A DNA stretch of 27,000 bases from Takakia lepidozioides (Eukaryota > Streptophyta > Takakiopsida > Takakiales > Takakiaceae): positions 1 to 27,000 of the forward strand of contig JAKLZA010000177.1 of NCBI GenBank assembly GCA_030704615.1, in the 5' to 3' direction. The notes beneath the pieces are model-generated. The model was given only the letters and a program-made list of their open reading frames with translations, did no database searches and was not told where the DNA came from. Of this stretch, positions 10,232 to 20,593 are shown piece by piece (position 1 is the stretch's first letter; the number at the start of each line of letters is the position of its first letter). The translations under genes and the position numbers were made by a program.

Positions 10232-11879
10232 AAGACCAAGACATGCAAAGGAGGAAAGAAGGACAAGGAGGGGAGTGTGATCACACACCCCCCCGATCTG
10301 TAGTGAAGATCCGGCCGTTGTTGATTTCAAATATGAACACGTGTCGTGCATCCGACACTATGGCCTTTTCGACTTTGAGACGTTAAACCCTAAACCACTT
10401 ACAATCCTCCAGACAACTAGATGTAGTGATTCACACAACTGACATGGATCCGTTAACTTTTTTTCGTTCAAAATTAGGCGAAGGAAACACACTGCAATGA
10501 TGCCGTGTATGGCTCCGCTTTACATGCATTCTTGGAGAAAATGCGCATGATGTGTGAGAAGTGAACACAGTGCTCTGCCAAATGATTCAGCAAAAACAAA
10601 CTCAACTGTAGTGGTTCTCCCATCGCAGAGAAGGGTCCATTCGACACCCATCGCACCATGCCAGGTTGAGGTCCTCACACACACACCTACACACCGAGAA
10701 TTTGCGAACCCACATCAGCTGGGAGAACATGGAAATTACCCCGTGGATCACATGCAAGCATGAATGAGAAATGGGTTTATGTTACATGGGAGATTTTGGT
10801 GTACCTGCGCGACATGCAACTCTGTCTACATACTCCATAAGTCGCTGTCCCAAGACCCAAGTGGACAGGGGAGGCCGGTGAGTCTGTACCACAAATGGTA
10901 ATCATACAGCAGAGGGTACTGCTGCCCAACGTGCAAAAGCCGCCGGCTGCAGGATGCTAGGCATGCGAACTCGGGCACAACACGCCTCCTCTGCACCCCA
11001 CTCCGTCCCAACCAGTGCAAAACAACCGTGCATGCATTGACTGCCCTCTGGCTTTCTCTCCAGGCATTTGGGGGTCTGCGATCTGCTACACGTAAGTGTC
11101 TTTGAATGCGACGATCAAAGGATCCGGTCACTTGCAGTTGCCGTCTCAAGGGCAGCATTGCAAGAATCAGAATTAAGTAAGAAAGATGGTGGAAGAAGCT
11201 GCAAACAGCAAATGAGTGAAGTGGCAGGGCGATGCTCCATTTTTAACATGCTCCCCTTCCCGCCATGGTGATAGAGCCACACAAATGGACTCCCTTCCCG
11301 CCACGGTGCAATTTCACGGCAACGGAACGGGATTGTCCGCCGAAACGTGATTTGGAGATGGCCTAAGACAAGTGGCGCAGGTTCTGGCCTTGTAGTCAGG
11401 TTGTTCACACTTCAATGCACACATTTCATACACATTCAACCATATGCCCAAGATCACAACGTCGTCAATCGTGAAAATTGAAATTCCACGTACGTCCTCC
11501 GATTCCTCACACACACACGAACTGTAGAGACAGGTCGTTTTCCAGGATGTCGTTGTTTGAGTCGATTTTGGTCATTTCTCTCAGTGTCTTGTTGAAAAGA
11601 TTCTAGTTATGATGGGAAGCATCGTGATGGCTTTTAAATGGTTTGCTGTTGAGTGTAACTTTTCATCATGTTGTGGAATCTACCGGTTGGTATAAAATGT
11701 CAACTGTCTTCTCTGCCAAAGGATGTGCGGCTGAACCTTTCAAATTGAGATTGCAGGAGGAGGGAATTGACGGTAGTGAAATGGGAGTGGCAGAGCCAAA
11801 TTGAGGAATCTCTGCAAAGGAGAATCCGGCCCCCTGCAACGGCGTGCACAAACAGCATTGAAGAGGCTCCCCAACAAAA
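10168..11879. promoter_or_regulatory. Divergent intergenic region between TnpA-like and tnp2 genes
   Basis: This 1.7-kb stretch separates the two start codons, so it must hold both promoters. A TATA-like TATAAAAT at 11691-11698 lies about 180 bp before the tnp2 ATG. Short CA-rich runs occur near 10680 and 11510. No open frame in it resembles a known protein. Confidence 0.45.
11691..11698 (+). promoter_or_regulatory. TATA-like box upstream of tnp2
   Basis: TATAAAAT about 180 bp upstream of the tnp2 start codon is a plausible core promoter. No initiator can be confirmed from sequence alone. Confidence 0.4.
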
Positions 11880-14800
11880 ATGAGTTCCCCTCGCCCATGC
11901 GGAGGACTTCCAATTAATCACCCCTGTAGACAGAACACCCGAGATGACAGGTTGTGGGAAAGAGAAGTGGCACGTGCCCGAGCCCTTGGGCTTTCAAGGA
12001 TGCCATGCCCATGTGAACGTTGTTTGGGCACTACAAGTAGATCTGAGGACGGTGTGCGCACACATCTCCTTCACCACAAAAGACATGAAGCATTTCGGGT
12101 GTGGATTGGAGATGGACCTGCAGACGAAGACGATGAGGAGTGGGCACAATTGGACAATGCACACCCCCGAGGGAGCCATACAGACAGGCCAGACGAGGAC
12201 TATGTCATGGGCGCAGGACATGAACCAGGCATGGACGGAGGGGTGGAGATTACTCGAATGTTGCAGGAAGCATTCCACATCATGGACGATGCTGAAGAGG
12301 GGGACGGCGCTGCGACAACTGGGGATGGTGATGACGCAGGAAATGAAGGCATTCACGTGGGGGAAGGCGTGGAAGGAGGTGGAGATGGAGAATTGAATTC
12401 TGCACACATGACACTAGAAGAAGCATGTGTGCCACTGTACGAGGGATGCAAATCCACAAAGCTTGCTGCCACCATGCTGTTGATGAACCTGTGCACAACC
12501 CACGGTGTCTCAGACCATTTTGTGGACGAGTTGTTCTCTTTGCTTCGGCTGAACTTGCTTCCACAACCAAATGAAATGCCAAAAAGCTGTCACATGGCCA
12601 ACCAAATGATTGGGAAGCTCGGCCTCAACTACGTGAAAATACATGCATGTCCAAAAGGACATGTACTTTTCAGAAGAGAGTACAAGGATGCTATGGAGTG
12701 CCCCAAATGCGGTGCAGCCCGATACCATGATGTGGGCAGGTTACAACAGCCAGCCAAGGTGTTGAGGCACTTTCCCCTTATCCCCCGTCTATTACGAATG
12801 TACAAATGCAAGACCATTAGTGAGCTCATGACTTGGCATTCCAGGAATGCCTCAAACGATGGTTTGGTAAGGCATGTCCCAGATTCCCTTGCATGGAAGC
12901 ATATAGATGCAACTTGGCCCGATTTTGCCGAGGACCCACGCAATGTGCGATTGGCTGTATCTACGGATGGAGTAAACCCATACGGATCAAAGAGTTGCAC
13001 ATGGTCCACATGGCCCGTGCAGTTGGTGGCATACAACCTGCCACCATGGTTGACAACAAAGAAATTCTTTGTCATGTTGTCTCTCTTGATTCCAGGCAAG
13101 GAGTCCGTGACAAATGCAAACATAGATGTGTATTTGCAACCATTGATTGAAGAGCTACAGGAACTATGGATTGGAGTTGAAGCTTACGACATTTTGAAAC
13201 CAGTAGGGCAACGGAGTTTCACCCTCCGTGCCATACTCATGTGGTCAATCCACGATTTCCCCGCATATGGCCTTGTTGCGGGTTGCAAGACGAAGGGCTA
13301 CAAAGGGTGCCCCATTTGTGGGCCCTATGTGGATTCACGGCACTCAAAGCCACTAGGGAAGACAATATACATGGGGCATCGACGTTACCTTGCAAGAAAC
13401 CACCCCTACCGACGAGCAGGAAGGCACTTCAATGGATGTGTTGAAAAGAGAATGGCACCAAATGCTGTGACACCGGAGGAGACATTGCAATTTGCAAAGG
13501 AGAAAGAGGCGTTCATGGAGATTGGAGGGAGAGACGGAAGTAGTGCGGATCCAGCCATGGAGCACGGGGTGAAGCGCCGGACAATCCTTTGGGATTTGCC
13601 ATACTGGAAGGTGCATGAATCCCCCCCCCCCCCATTCACTCACTTTCTTTCACATTGTGCTTCCTGGAATTACCTTTACTGTCAGGAGTCCTTCCACCAA
13701 CTCCTAAGTCAGTGTAACTACTATGCAGTAGATGTTGAAGTCGTACACCTCACTGTGGAGAGGATCGTGGAGTTGTTGAAAGCAGAATGTAGTAACATGG
13801 ACAACTTCTGCCACATATTCTACTTTTTTTGCCCATAGAACTTGGTCTCATGGGAGGACATTTGGCATTTCAGAACCTCTTGCAGCGGTACCTCCTGGAC
13901 CCCATGCATTGTGAGAAGAACTTCTGCGAGAACATTCTGAAGACTATCTTTGGGGAGAAGGATACGATAAACGTACGAAAGGACATGGAGATTGAAGGGA
14001 TACGGTCACATCTGTGGCTAAGGCCTGATCCAAATAGACCAGGCAAAGTGCTCATGCCAGCAGCATCATACGTCCTGACCAAATCAGAGCAAGAGGATTT
14101 TTTGAAGACATTGGGAGCCATGAAAGTGCCAACCGGATTCTCGGGTGCTTTCCAAAAGCATGCCATAAACAAGAAATGGTCGGGGATGAAGTCACATGAT
14201 CTACACGTGATGATGCAACAGATTTTGCCAGTGTGCATTCGGGGTACGATGGCGCCAGGTCCTCGAACAGCCATAATGCGTGTAAGTCGAGTGTTTAGGA
14301 AGATTTGTGCGAAGGTGTGGGATCCGAGGGACATTACATCGTTGCATGAGGATGTGGCTATGACCCTATGTTTGCTGGAGAAAGAATTCCCTCCATCATT
14401 CTTTGACGTCATGACGCACTTGCTAGTGCATCTTGTAGAGGAGTTGCATGTGTGTGGGCCCGTAGCCAGCCGGTGGATGTACCCCATGGAGAGGTACATG
14501 AAGGATCTGAAGGGGTATGTACGCAACATGGCACGGCCAGAGGGGTGGCGGAGGGCTACATCCGCGACGAAGCCCTGGGCTTCATGACAGAGTATATGTC
14601 TTCATTTGATGCAATACAACGACGGGTGTGGGACGAGAACGAGGAAGAAGGAGTTGTAGGCGAGGTCCTAGAAGGTGGTGGAACAAAGCGTGCCATGAGC
14701 CCGCGCCTTCGGGATGTGGCACATGATTATGTGCTGAACAACACAACAACCATGACACCATGGAGACAGTGGGTGCCAACTTACATCCCTCCTGTGCTAT

Positions 14801-15929
14801 TCTTAATGGTCTTTGTATGCTGGAATTACATATATATTGTCACAAGTCATTCCGGCCACTATGGGAGTGGGATCGTGTACTAACAGGGTGCTTCAGACGA
14901 CTACAGAGGGTGTTTCGTAGATCTTGGTTGCTTGCAAGTGATTATGAAGTAGGCTGCATCACTACAGTGTGCTTGAAAGGACACACACTCTGCATGTGGC
15001 ATGCATGTACAGCACGGTGTTGGTCAGGGGGACTGAGTTGCAGCTTCTATTTGGTTTCTGCCAGAAAGTACGCAGCGGAGAAGGTCCGCCTGAAAACGGA
15101 ACGGAGTGCATTTGCAAAAGCATGGCGGAGGGGCGGTCGTAGGCGCAGATCCCCGGTGGAGTACCCCACAACAATGGAGGAGCTGCAGCCCTTTACAGTG
15201 TGGGTCAGATCTGCAATTGCAGTGTACGCATCAGAGAACGAGGACCCAGATGAGGGCATGGTGAGTCTGTCATTCCCCCCAGGGCTGATTGCCACTTCGT
15301 ACCGGTCAATGAAAGCATATGGCAATCACTATAGAGTGGACGATGCCAACACCAGCCTCCTGGTGACTTATGACAGCGGAGTGGCATCATTTTTTGAACA
15401 AGAGAGTAGGAGCTGTGCACGAGATCAGAATCCAATTTCATGCCATGTGCAATATGTAGGAGTGATCAAAGAGATCCTTAAACTAGACTATGGTCTTGTG
15501 AAGCCAATTCTATTCCGTTGTTCTTGGGTAAAAGCCAATATGGTAGGAGAGAATGCCACCATGAAACGGGATGAGTACGGGTTCCTCCTTGCTGATTTCA
15601 GAAAAATGCTACCACAAGATGAAGAGCCATTCATCTTCCCATCGCAAGTTGAGCAAGTTTTCTTTTCAGATGACACCCATGCGCCGGGATGGAAGGTGGT
15701 TCTTCACAAGGACCCCCGGGCCAAACGAGTCGTGGCCGACGTCCATGATCTGGACCTAGGGGAGAATGCCGACCACGAGGGTCTGAGGGAACCACGAAAT
15801 CTACCAGATACGGCCGAACCAGTCTCTTTGGAAGGAGCAGTTACCTTTAATGAGGAAGACATTCCAGGGTTGGTAATTACCGCAAGGCAAATTGCAGATG
15901 TGGGTAGTGAAGGGGAAGATTATAGATAG
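11880..15929 (+). CDS. CACTA transposase TnpD (tnp2 / Transposase_21 family), one frameshift
   Basis: Exons 11880-13610, 13874-14768 and 15065-15929 are joined by GT-AG introns (CTGGAAG|GTGCAT with TTTCAG|AAC; GACA|GTGGGT with CTGCCAG|A). The N-terminus is a Transpos_assoc-like module (CPCERC, HLLHH, residues 41-78). A zinc-binding stretch (CPKGH, CPKCG, about 257-278) precedes the tnp2 core. The first catalytic Asp is in STDGVNPYG (Asp363). The sequence YNLPPWL, IPGKES, YLQPLIEEL, FTLRAILMW, DFPAYGL follows. The second Asp is in LLDPMH (Asp586, D-2-H). SFFDVMTHLLVHLVEE and RWMYPMERYM come next. The C-terminus is DUF4216-like (LDYGLVKPILFRCSW, PGWKVVL). The LPYWK|NLLQ junction restores the family sequence without a gap. 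A one-base deletion in a G run near 14550 breaks the frame, so this copy is either inactive or carries an assembly error. Confidence 0.85.
13611..13873 (+). other. Intron 1 of tnp2
   Basis: The donor AAG|GTGCATGA and acceptor ATTTCAG|AAC flank a stretch with a long C run (13621-13633) and no family similarity. The reading frame stays open through it until a stop at 13838, so unspliced translation would give a truncated protein. Splicing is inferred because the flanking residues match tnp2 proteins without a gap. Confidence 0.75.
14769..15064 (+). other. Intron 2 of tnp2
   Basis: The donor GACA|GTGGGT and acceptor TTTCTGCCAG|A leave a phase-2 junction that rebuilds a Gln codon and joins MTPWR to KYAAEKVRLK. 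The intron contains stops in the flanking frames. Confidence 0.6.
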
Positions 15930-16765
15930 TGAGCCCAGCTGAATCTCAGTGTCCATTAAGCCAGCAGCTCATAGACGAGAGCTATGCTAAGGACTCTTAC
16001 TGTCCTTAGAACCCATTTTGTACAGTCCTGCAAGCGCGCAAGGGCGAGACAGTTAATAGTATCGATAATGTCCCGGTATGTGGTCCGTACTGTCTTGTGA
16101 ACAAACCTTTTTTTGTTCTGCCAATATTGTTTCTGACATGTGAGGAGAGGATCGTCTTCATGTACGGGAAGTAGACGTGAATGTGTGCATGCATTTTCTG
16201 GCCCAGCTGCATGCTTTCCAGGAACAAAGACCAGTGGAATGGGGGGTGTCTCCAAAGGAGCAGGACCGAACGACACCTTTTTGTGCTTCCCTTGCTTTCC
16301 TTCTCACCGTTGTTGCATTCTCCCACCTGCCCAACAGCAGCACTCTCGAAGCAATAGCATGACATATGTTGCAACATGGTCTTCTTCACCAGCGAATGAG
16401 CTTTTTTGCTACATGTACTGCCACGTCCACATTAACGTTGATCCCTGCAAGCACTTGGCAAGACACCCCAGAGCCGCAAATCCAGCAACCACCACAAACA
16501 CATCTAACTGATTGTAGTGACACGGGAATAGCTCACTTGTAGAGGAATTGAACCTCCAGCCAAATGAATGGCTCTGCCCCTTGTAGCACAAGTGCGATGC
16601 AAAAACAAGGTGAGTACAAAATGAAGAAGCACTTACGAGGTCCCCATCCCTCGGATGGGCTCCCACTTGTGCTCTGGAACTGTGCAGGCCTGACTAGCAC
16701 CAAATTGCATGAATCCTAAGCCTGAATGTCAAATGCAGGTTTATGTCGCGATGCAGCACGCCATC
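15930..16765. other. Stretch downstream of tnp2 without a recognised gene
   Basis: Several minus-strand frames are open here (for example 15956-16276, and 16409-16666 with a hydrophobic segment near 16470) but none resembles a family I know. A TTGTAGTG octamer at 16512-16519 is a candidate right end of the CACTA element. Confidence 0.35.
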
Positions 16766-17018
16766 ATCTAACCTGTAGTTTCCAGTTTCACTGGTGTCAC
16801 AACTGCCTTCAAGTCAACATCAAAATTAAGTCCACCTATGCGCAAATCGCAGAATGTCTCATGACACCATCTGCCGCCGCTGGTTTGGCATGATATGATT
16901 GTAGTTCACAACCTTAATGAACGCTTTCAGCCTTGACCTCTTTGCGATCTTCTTCTGTGACTGCTTCTTCATAATTTATGAAAGGGAAAAGCAGCTACAC
17001 ATCAAATTCTTGCAAGTA
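16766..17018. repeat. Diverged direct repeat, left copy
   Basis: This segment matches 17239-17486 along most of its length with substitutions and small gaps. Shared blocks include GTTTGGCATGATATGATTGT and AAAAGCAGCTACACATCAAA. The minus-strand reading begins like the right copy (SQKKIAK then SRLK) but soon meets stops, so this copy looks decayed. Confidence 0.75.
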
Positions 17019-17120
17019 CAGGGGGGTACTCAGGCCTCCTTGGGAGAAAGAGTGCCATAAACACAGACACATCCTTAAATGTAAAAATTGGAGAAGCGAA
17101 CGTCTGGTGGCAATAACTGC

Positions 17121-17759
17121 CTAAACCAGAATTATACTCCATTCCAGCGCACATGTAAAGGGTCGGATGATAACTCGGAATCCCAGTTGGAGATAATGAG
17201 ACGAATACATGACTATCTTGCGAGTTTCAACTTTCTTGGAGGTAGTTTCCAGTTTCTCTGGTGTCACAACTGCCTTCAAGCTGGGTTTAGAGGAATTAAG
17301 TCCCACTCGCAAATGCAGAATGTCTCCCTCATCTGCGTGGGCAAAATGGGGTTTGGCATGATATGATTGTAGTTCACAACCAAAGGGCATATTCTTCAGC
17401 CTTGACGTCTTTGCGATCTTCTTCTGTGACGCCTTCTGCATAACTTGTGAAATGGAAAAGCAGCTACACATCAAATTATTGCGATGCCACTCAATGGCAC
17501 TATGAACGTTTCGAGCATGCTGTCAGAAAACTAGACGGGCAAAAACCCAATTCAGCAGCCTCACCTTGCGTGGATACTTGGGAATTGATGCCAGAAGGGC
17601 ATGCCCGTATGCGCGCTCCATCGTGCCTCCATCCAGCACATTCTGTAAATGATGAATGACCAAGACCCCGATGTCACACCGTTCTGAGAAGCCACTACGC
17701 GCGCTCACAGTATACGAAGGCCTTGCCGTGTCAGGATTTCCATTCCCACGTCCCGCCAT
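17121..17759 (-). CDS. Unrecognised small two-exon gene
   Basis: I do not recognise this protein. Exon 1 (17759-17565) starts at an ATG giving MAGRGNGNPDTARPSY and ends at AAG|GTGAGG. Exon 2 starts at 17435 after TTATGCAG and runs KASQKKIAKTSRLKNM to a stop at 17121. Both junctions are phase 0, giving about 169 residues, basic in the middle. Codons upstream of the ATG are also open (to 17807). The gene may instead continue by splicing into the open minus-strand frames at 16.0-16.7 kb. It lies just outside, or at the right end of, the CACTA element, depending on which terminus is correct. Function is unknown. Confidence 0.4.
17239..17486. repeat. Diverged direct repeat, right copy (contains an open exon)
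   Basis: This is the partner of 16766-17018, about 470 bp away in the same orientation. It keeps the open minus-strand frame described for the 17121-17759 gene. Confidence 0.75.
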
Positions 17760-18457
17760 GTCCGACGCAGCACTTGCATCCTTGTCTCTGCCAGGTGGAG
17801 GCAGCACGTATTAAAATATCTATTCCCCCAAGGCCACATTTTGTTTACCTCTTTTTGTGAAAGCCACGTCAGCAAATGTGCTGCCGAGTCATGGGTGCAA
17901 TGAATGCGCAGTGGTTCATGGAGTCGTTGAGTCGACTACATATTCACTTTAATGAATAAATATCTTTATTCCATTAATCGAATTAGGAAAGAAAATTTGT
18001 AGTCGCATGTGCAGTAATTACAACCACTTGTAATTTTGGCTTTTTCAAATTTTATGTATTTACGCAATTCGTAAAATAGCCCGGAATTCTGCTACGACTC
18101 CGGAGTCGTTGACCCCACTTCTGTCCGCCGTCTGAAATGCCCCCGTGGGCCCACATTGTCTGTTTCGACTCTCCAGTAGTCCCGTTTACTACCAAGTGGT
18201 TCCCGGAGTGGTCGCGGACATGCAGTCGAATCGGAAAAGACACGAATGCTTCTAGTGATACCTCTTGCTTATGCTGCATTCAACTAGTGCTAGGGCTCTG
18301 CATGCCAACTGATTAGATCCTACAACCCTGCCGTCAGGGATGGTAATGCTTGGGTTTTGTGTTTCTTGATGTGGGCATCAGATTTGGGGATTTGTTTTTT
18401 TGTTCTATACGTAGGCTTGTAGTGATTGGGGTGAGCTGTGTGGGTGGTAGGGAATCT
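17760..18457. other. Mostly AT-rich intergenic region
   Basis: AT-rich around 17935-18060, without a supported gene. A TTGTAGTG octamer at 18417-18424, shortly before the next start codon, is the second candidate right end of the CACTA element. Confidence 0.4.
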
Positions 18458-19892
18458 ATGGCGCCTAAGCGCAAGGCCCTTGCTGCACCAGAGCCACCAC
18501 CTCCTCCACCCGAGCATGCAGCTGCAACCCATGTTATAAGATAATGGGCGATGCAGGAACAACATTACACTGAGGAGCAGTGTAAGGTAATCTTGGGTTG
18601 CATTTCTCCTGACTTCCTGTTAAGCTTGCCTCCCCCGCCAGGTGTCAATCGCTGGCCTCGCCACCCTCGCCCTCACAACTTTCGTTTCCTGTTTAGATGT
18701 CAAGTTGCACTTGTTCTAGGTTGGAGAGAGAGAAGTTCAATGTGCCACGTAAGAGGCCCCAGAGTAATATGAGATCAATCAAAATTTGTTCAATGGGCCA
18801 ACGGATGGTTGCCCATCCAAATGATTTTCGTTTAGCTTAATCTTGCCTTGCATTCAACCGAAGCCATAAGAAAGAACCCCTAAAACTACAGTAGATTAAG
18901 CTGTCGTTGACGACAACTTAATCTTGCTCTGAATTCAACCTAAGCCACGGGAAATAAACTCTAGAACTATAGCAGATTAAGTTGTCGTTGACGACAACTT
19001 AATCTTGCCCTGAATTCAACCTAAGCCATGGGAAATAACCCTAGAACTACAGCAGATTAAGCTGTCGTTGACGACAGCTTAATTTTGCCCTGCAAAACAT
19101 GTCATCACATACGCGGAATGAGGGGTACATATACTCAAAGATTAAGCTATCGTTTACAACCGCCTATTTTTGCCCTGTTGAAGATGTCCAAACTCGGGGG
19201 GAATGGAAGGGTAGAACCACAGGAAGATTAAGGTGTCGTCAATCCTTCTTTGCCGAAGAGGATTGAATAGATGGGAAATGAGGGGGAAAACAACATGAAG
19301 ATTAAGCTATCGTTGACGACAGCTTAATCTTGCCCTGAATTTTATGTCCTACCACATGTCATTTTGCAGAAAAAGAGGAAGAAAGCAGGGGGAAGCCAGC
19401 CTCAAGAGGAAACAGTTGTACCTCAAGACAAGGACTTAGTTGTGGACCCCAACTATGAGGCCAAGGTACATTTTCTTATGTACACCACCAAGGTGAACTC
19501 GAGGAAAGTCATCAACTCCATGGAAGTGAAAGACGACACTCTTTTCATTCCTCTGTGCCGGATGATTTCTATGCCAGCAGTTCGGCCTGCCCTTCACCAC
19601 GATATCAAGAAGCTACATGGGGATTTTATCCATGGGTACTTGAAGGGTTCAACTGTGTTTTACGTGTCACTGACTGATATCCACGGATCCGAGAAATTGG
19701 TGGACCTGGATATAATGGACAGGTGGGACCTGCTTTGGCAAGAAGTGAATACGTAGTTTGAGATTGAGCTTTCACAGAACCCAGCACACGTGCAGTACAT
19801 AAACAAAATGTTCTTTGTCTGGGATGGCAACCACCGTTTGATGGCCTGGATGGAGTACATCAGCAGGATATATGCGGAGAACAAAGAGTGGC
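18458..19892 (+). pseudogene. Broken gene of an uncharacterised plant family with a ParB-like DGNHR motif
   Basis: Exon 1 starts with MAPKRKALAAPEPPPPPPEH and continues past an in-frame TAA (18542) into YTEEQCKVILGC and LPPPPGVNRW. The second exon starts after TTTTGCAG at 19370 (KKRKKAGG) and is open with conserved-looking protein (VDPNYEAKVHFL, VRPALHHDIKKLHGDF, STVFYVSLTD). A second in-frame stop TAG lies at 19754. Similarity continues (FEIELSQNP, MFFVWDGNHRLMAWMEYI near 19810-19855) until the Gypsy LTR cuts it at 19893. The DGNHR box recalls ParB/sulfiredoxin-fold active sites, but that is only a motif-level hint. From memory, related multi-copy proteins occur in non-seed plants and charophytes. 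Two nonsense codons and the LTR insertion make this copy a pseudogene. Confidence 0.6.
18833..19345. repeat. Array of about 80-bp repeats, each with a 15-bp-arm hairpin
   Basis: Six units start with GATTAAG at 18894, 18975, 19055, 19140, 19226 and 19300 (spacing 81, 80, 85, 86, 74), with a half unit before them. The core is AGATTAAGCTGTCGT, TG, ACGACAGCTTAATCT, a near-perfect inverted repeat. The spacer (GAATTCAACCTAAGCCA, then AACCCTAGAACTACAGCA) is also shared by the first three full units. Units 4 and 5 are decayed. The array fills most of the intron of the surrounding gene. Confidence 0.9.
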
Positions 19893-20593
19893 TGTCGCGG
19901 ACCTTTGCCTTGAGGGCAGGGGGTCGGGACACATGAGGGGCTGCCCCTGTGGTGGGGGCAGCGGCAGCGATAGGTATGGGGGGCTGAAGCACCCTTGAGT
20001 GCCCAAGGCACTCAAGGAGGCGGAGGCGCTCACTAGGTGGAGCCCCGCACACCGGGTTGCGGTGGGGGTGGCTCCACAAGGGGTGGTGGTAGCTTAGCGG
20101 GACTTAGTGGGCGTGGCATAGGACTCACCATGGGGGCGGAGACTCGTGGTGGGAGTCGTGGGGAGTCTTGGGACTCATCACGGTCCATAGGGGCCGTGGT
20201 GAGTGGGCCAAGACTCATCACCGGGAGTCGAGGGTTTTCGTGGTGGTTCGCCATAAAATGGCATGGCTGGTTGTGAAACCCCCGCGGACAGCTACAGAAG
20301 TATATATAGGGAGTAGTAACCCCGAGAACGGTGCAAGCCCGTTGGTGACCAAAAACTAGTGAGTAAGCGAGCGAGCCGGAAAGCGACCAAAGAGTGGGGA
20401 GCTGTTCCGGACTGCCATCTACCAAAGGGAATTCCACTAGTCCCAAATAGGTGGAGGGTTTAGTGGGAAGCGAAGGGGGACCGTTATGTCTCGGTGAGCA
20501 ACCGAAGCTCCAAGTTGGCCCGGCGGCCAGGTTGGGAGTCAGGCGCGCGCATCAAAGCGAGTAATTATGACGTGAAGGGGAGCTTACCGAAGT
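19893..20593 (+). repeat. 5' LTR
   Basis: It starts TGTCGCGG and stays alignable with the right LTR up to GAAGT at 20593, after which the copies diverge. A U3 hairpin (CCTTGAGTGCC and its complement) lies at 19993-20017. A TATATATAGG box at 20301 marks the likely promoter. The expected end matching the right LTR (GCGCGACA) is missing, and no primer-binding site is evident just downstream. Confidence 0.9.
20301..20308 (+). promoter_or_regulatory. TATA box of the 5' LTR
   Basis: TATATATA in the LTR, conserved in the right LTR near 26498, is the likely core promoter of the retrotransposon. Confidence 0.6.

Larger units (their letters stand above)
4118..16519. mobile_element. CACTA (En/Spm) DNA transposon with divergent TnpA-like and TnpD genes
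   Basis: The left end starts with CACTACAA at 4118, the typical CACTA terminus, and an inverted TTGTAGTG follows within 25 bp. Inside are a minus-strand TnpA-like gene (4582-10167) and a plus-strand tnp2 transposase gene (11880-15929), transcribed away from each other. The right end is uncertain: TTGTAGTG occurs at 16512-16519 (used here) and again at 18417-18424. The 3-bp flank on the left is AAG; the candidate right flanks are ACA and ATT, so no target-site duplication is seen. The element carries an FCP1-like domain in its TnpA gene and an internal LINE fragment. Its identity as CACTA is secure from the two gene types; the right boundary is not. Confidence 0.65.

Noticed and set aside
10826-11158. 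Minus-strand 110-codon frame in the divergent region
   Set aside because: Cys/Arg-rich composition without any recognisable motif; it probably reflects chance openness in promoter DNA.
13611-13838. Frame running past the first tnp2 exon as coding
   Set aside because: It has a poly-Pro run from a C tract and no family match, while splicing over it restores the tnp2 sequence without a gap.
15901-15915. GTAGTGAAG as the CACTA right end with the AAG duplication
   Set aside because: It lies inside the last tnp2 exon and lacks the TTGTAGTG terminus.
15956-16666. Minus-strand frames, including one with a hydrophobic segment, as a membrane protein gene
   Set aside because: No clear start, splice pattern or family similarity; kept only as a possible extension of the 17.1-17.8 kb gene.
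18833-19345. CRISPR-like array
   Set aside because: Both the repeat and the spacers are shared between units, the units are about 80 bp with variable spacing, and the host is a eukaryote.
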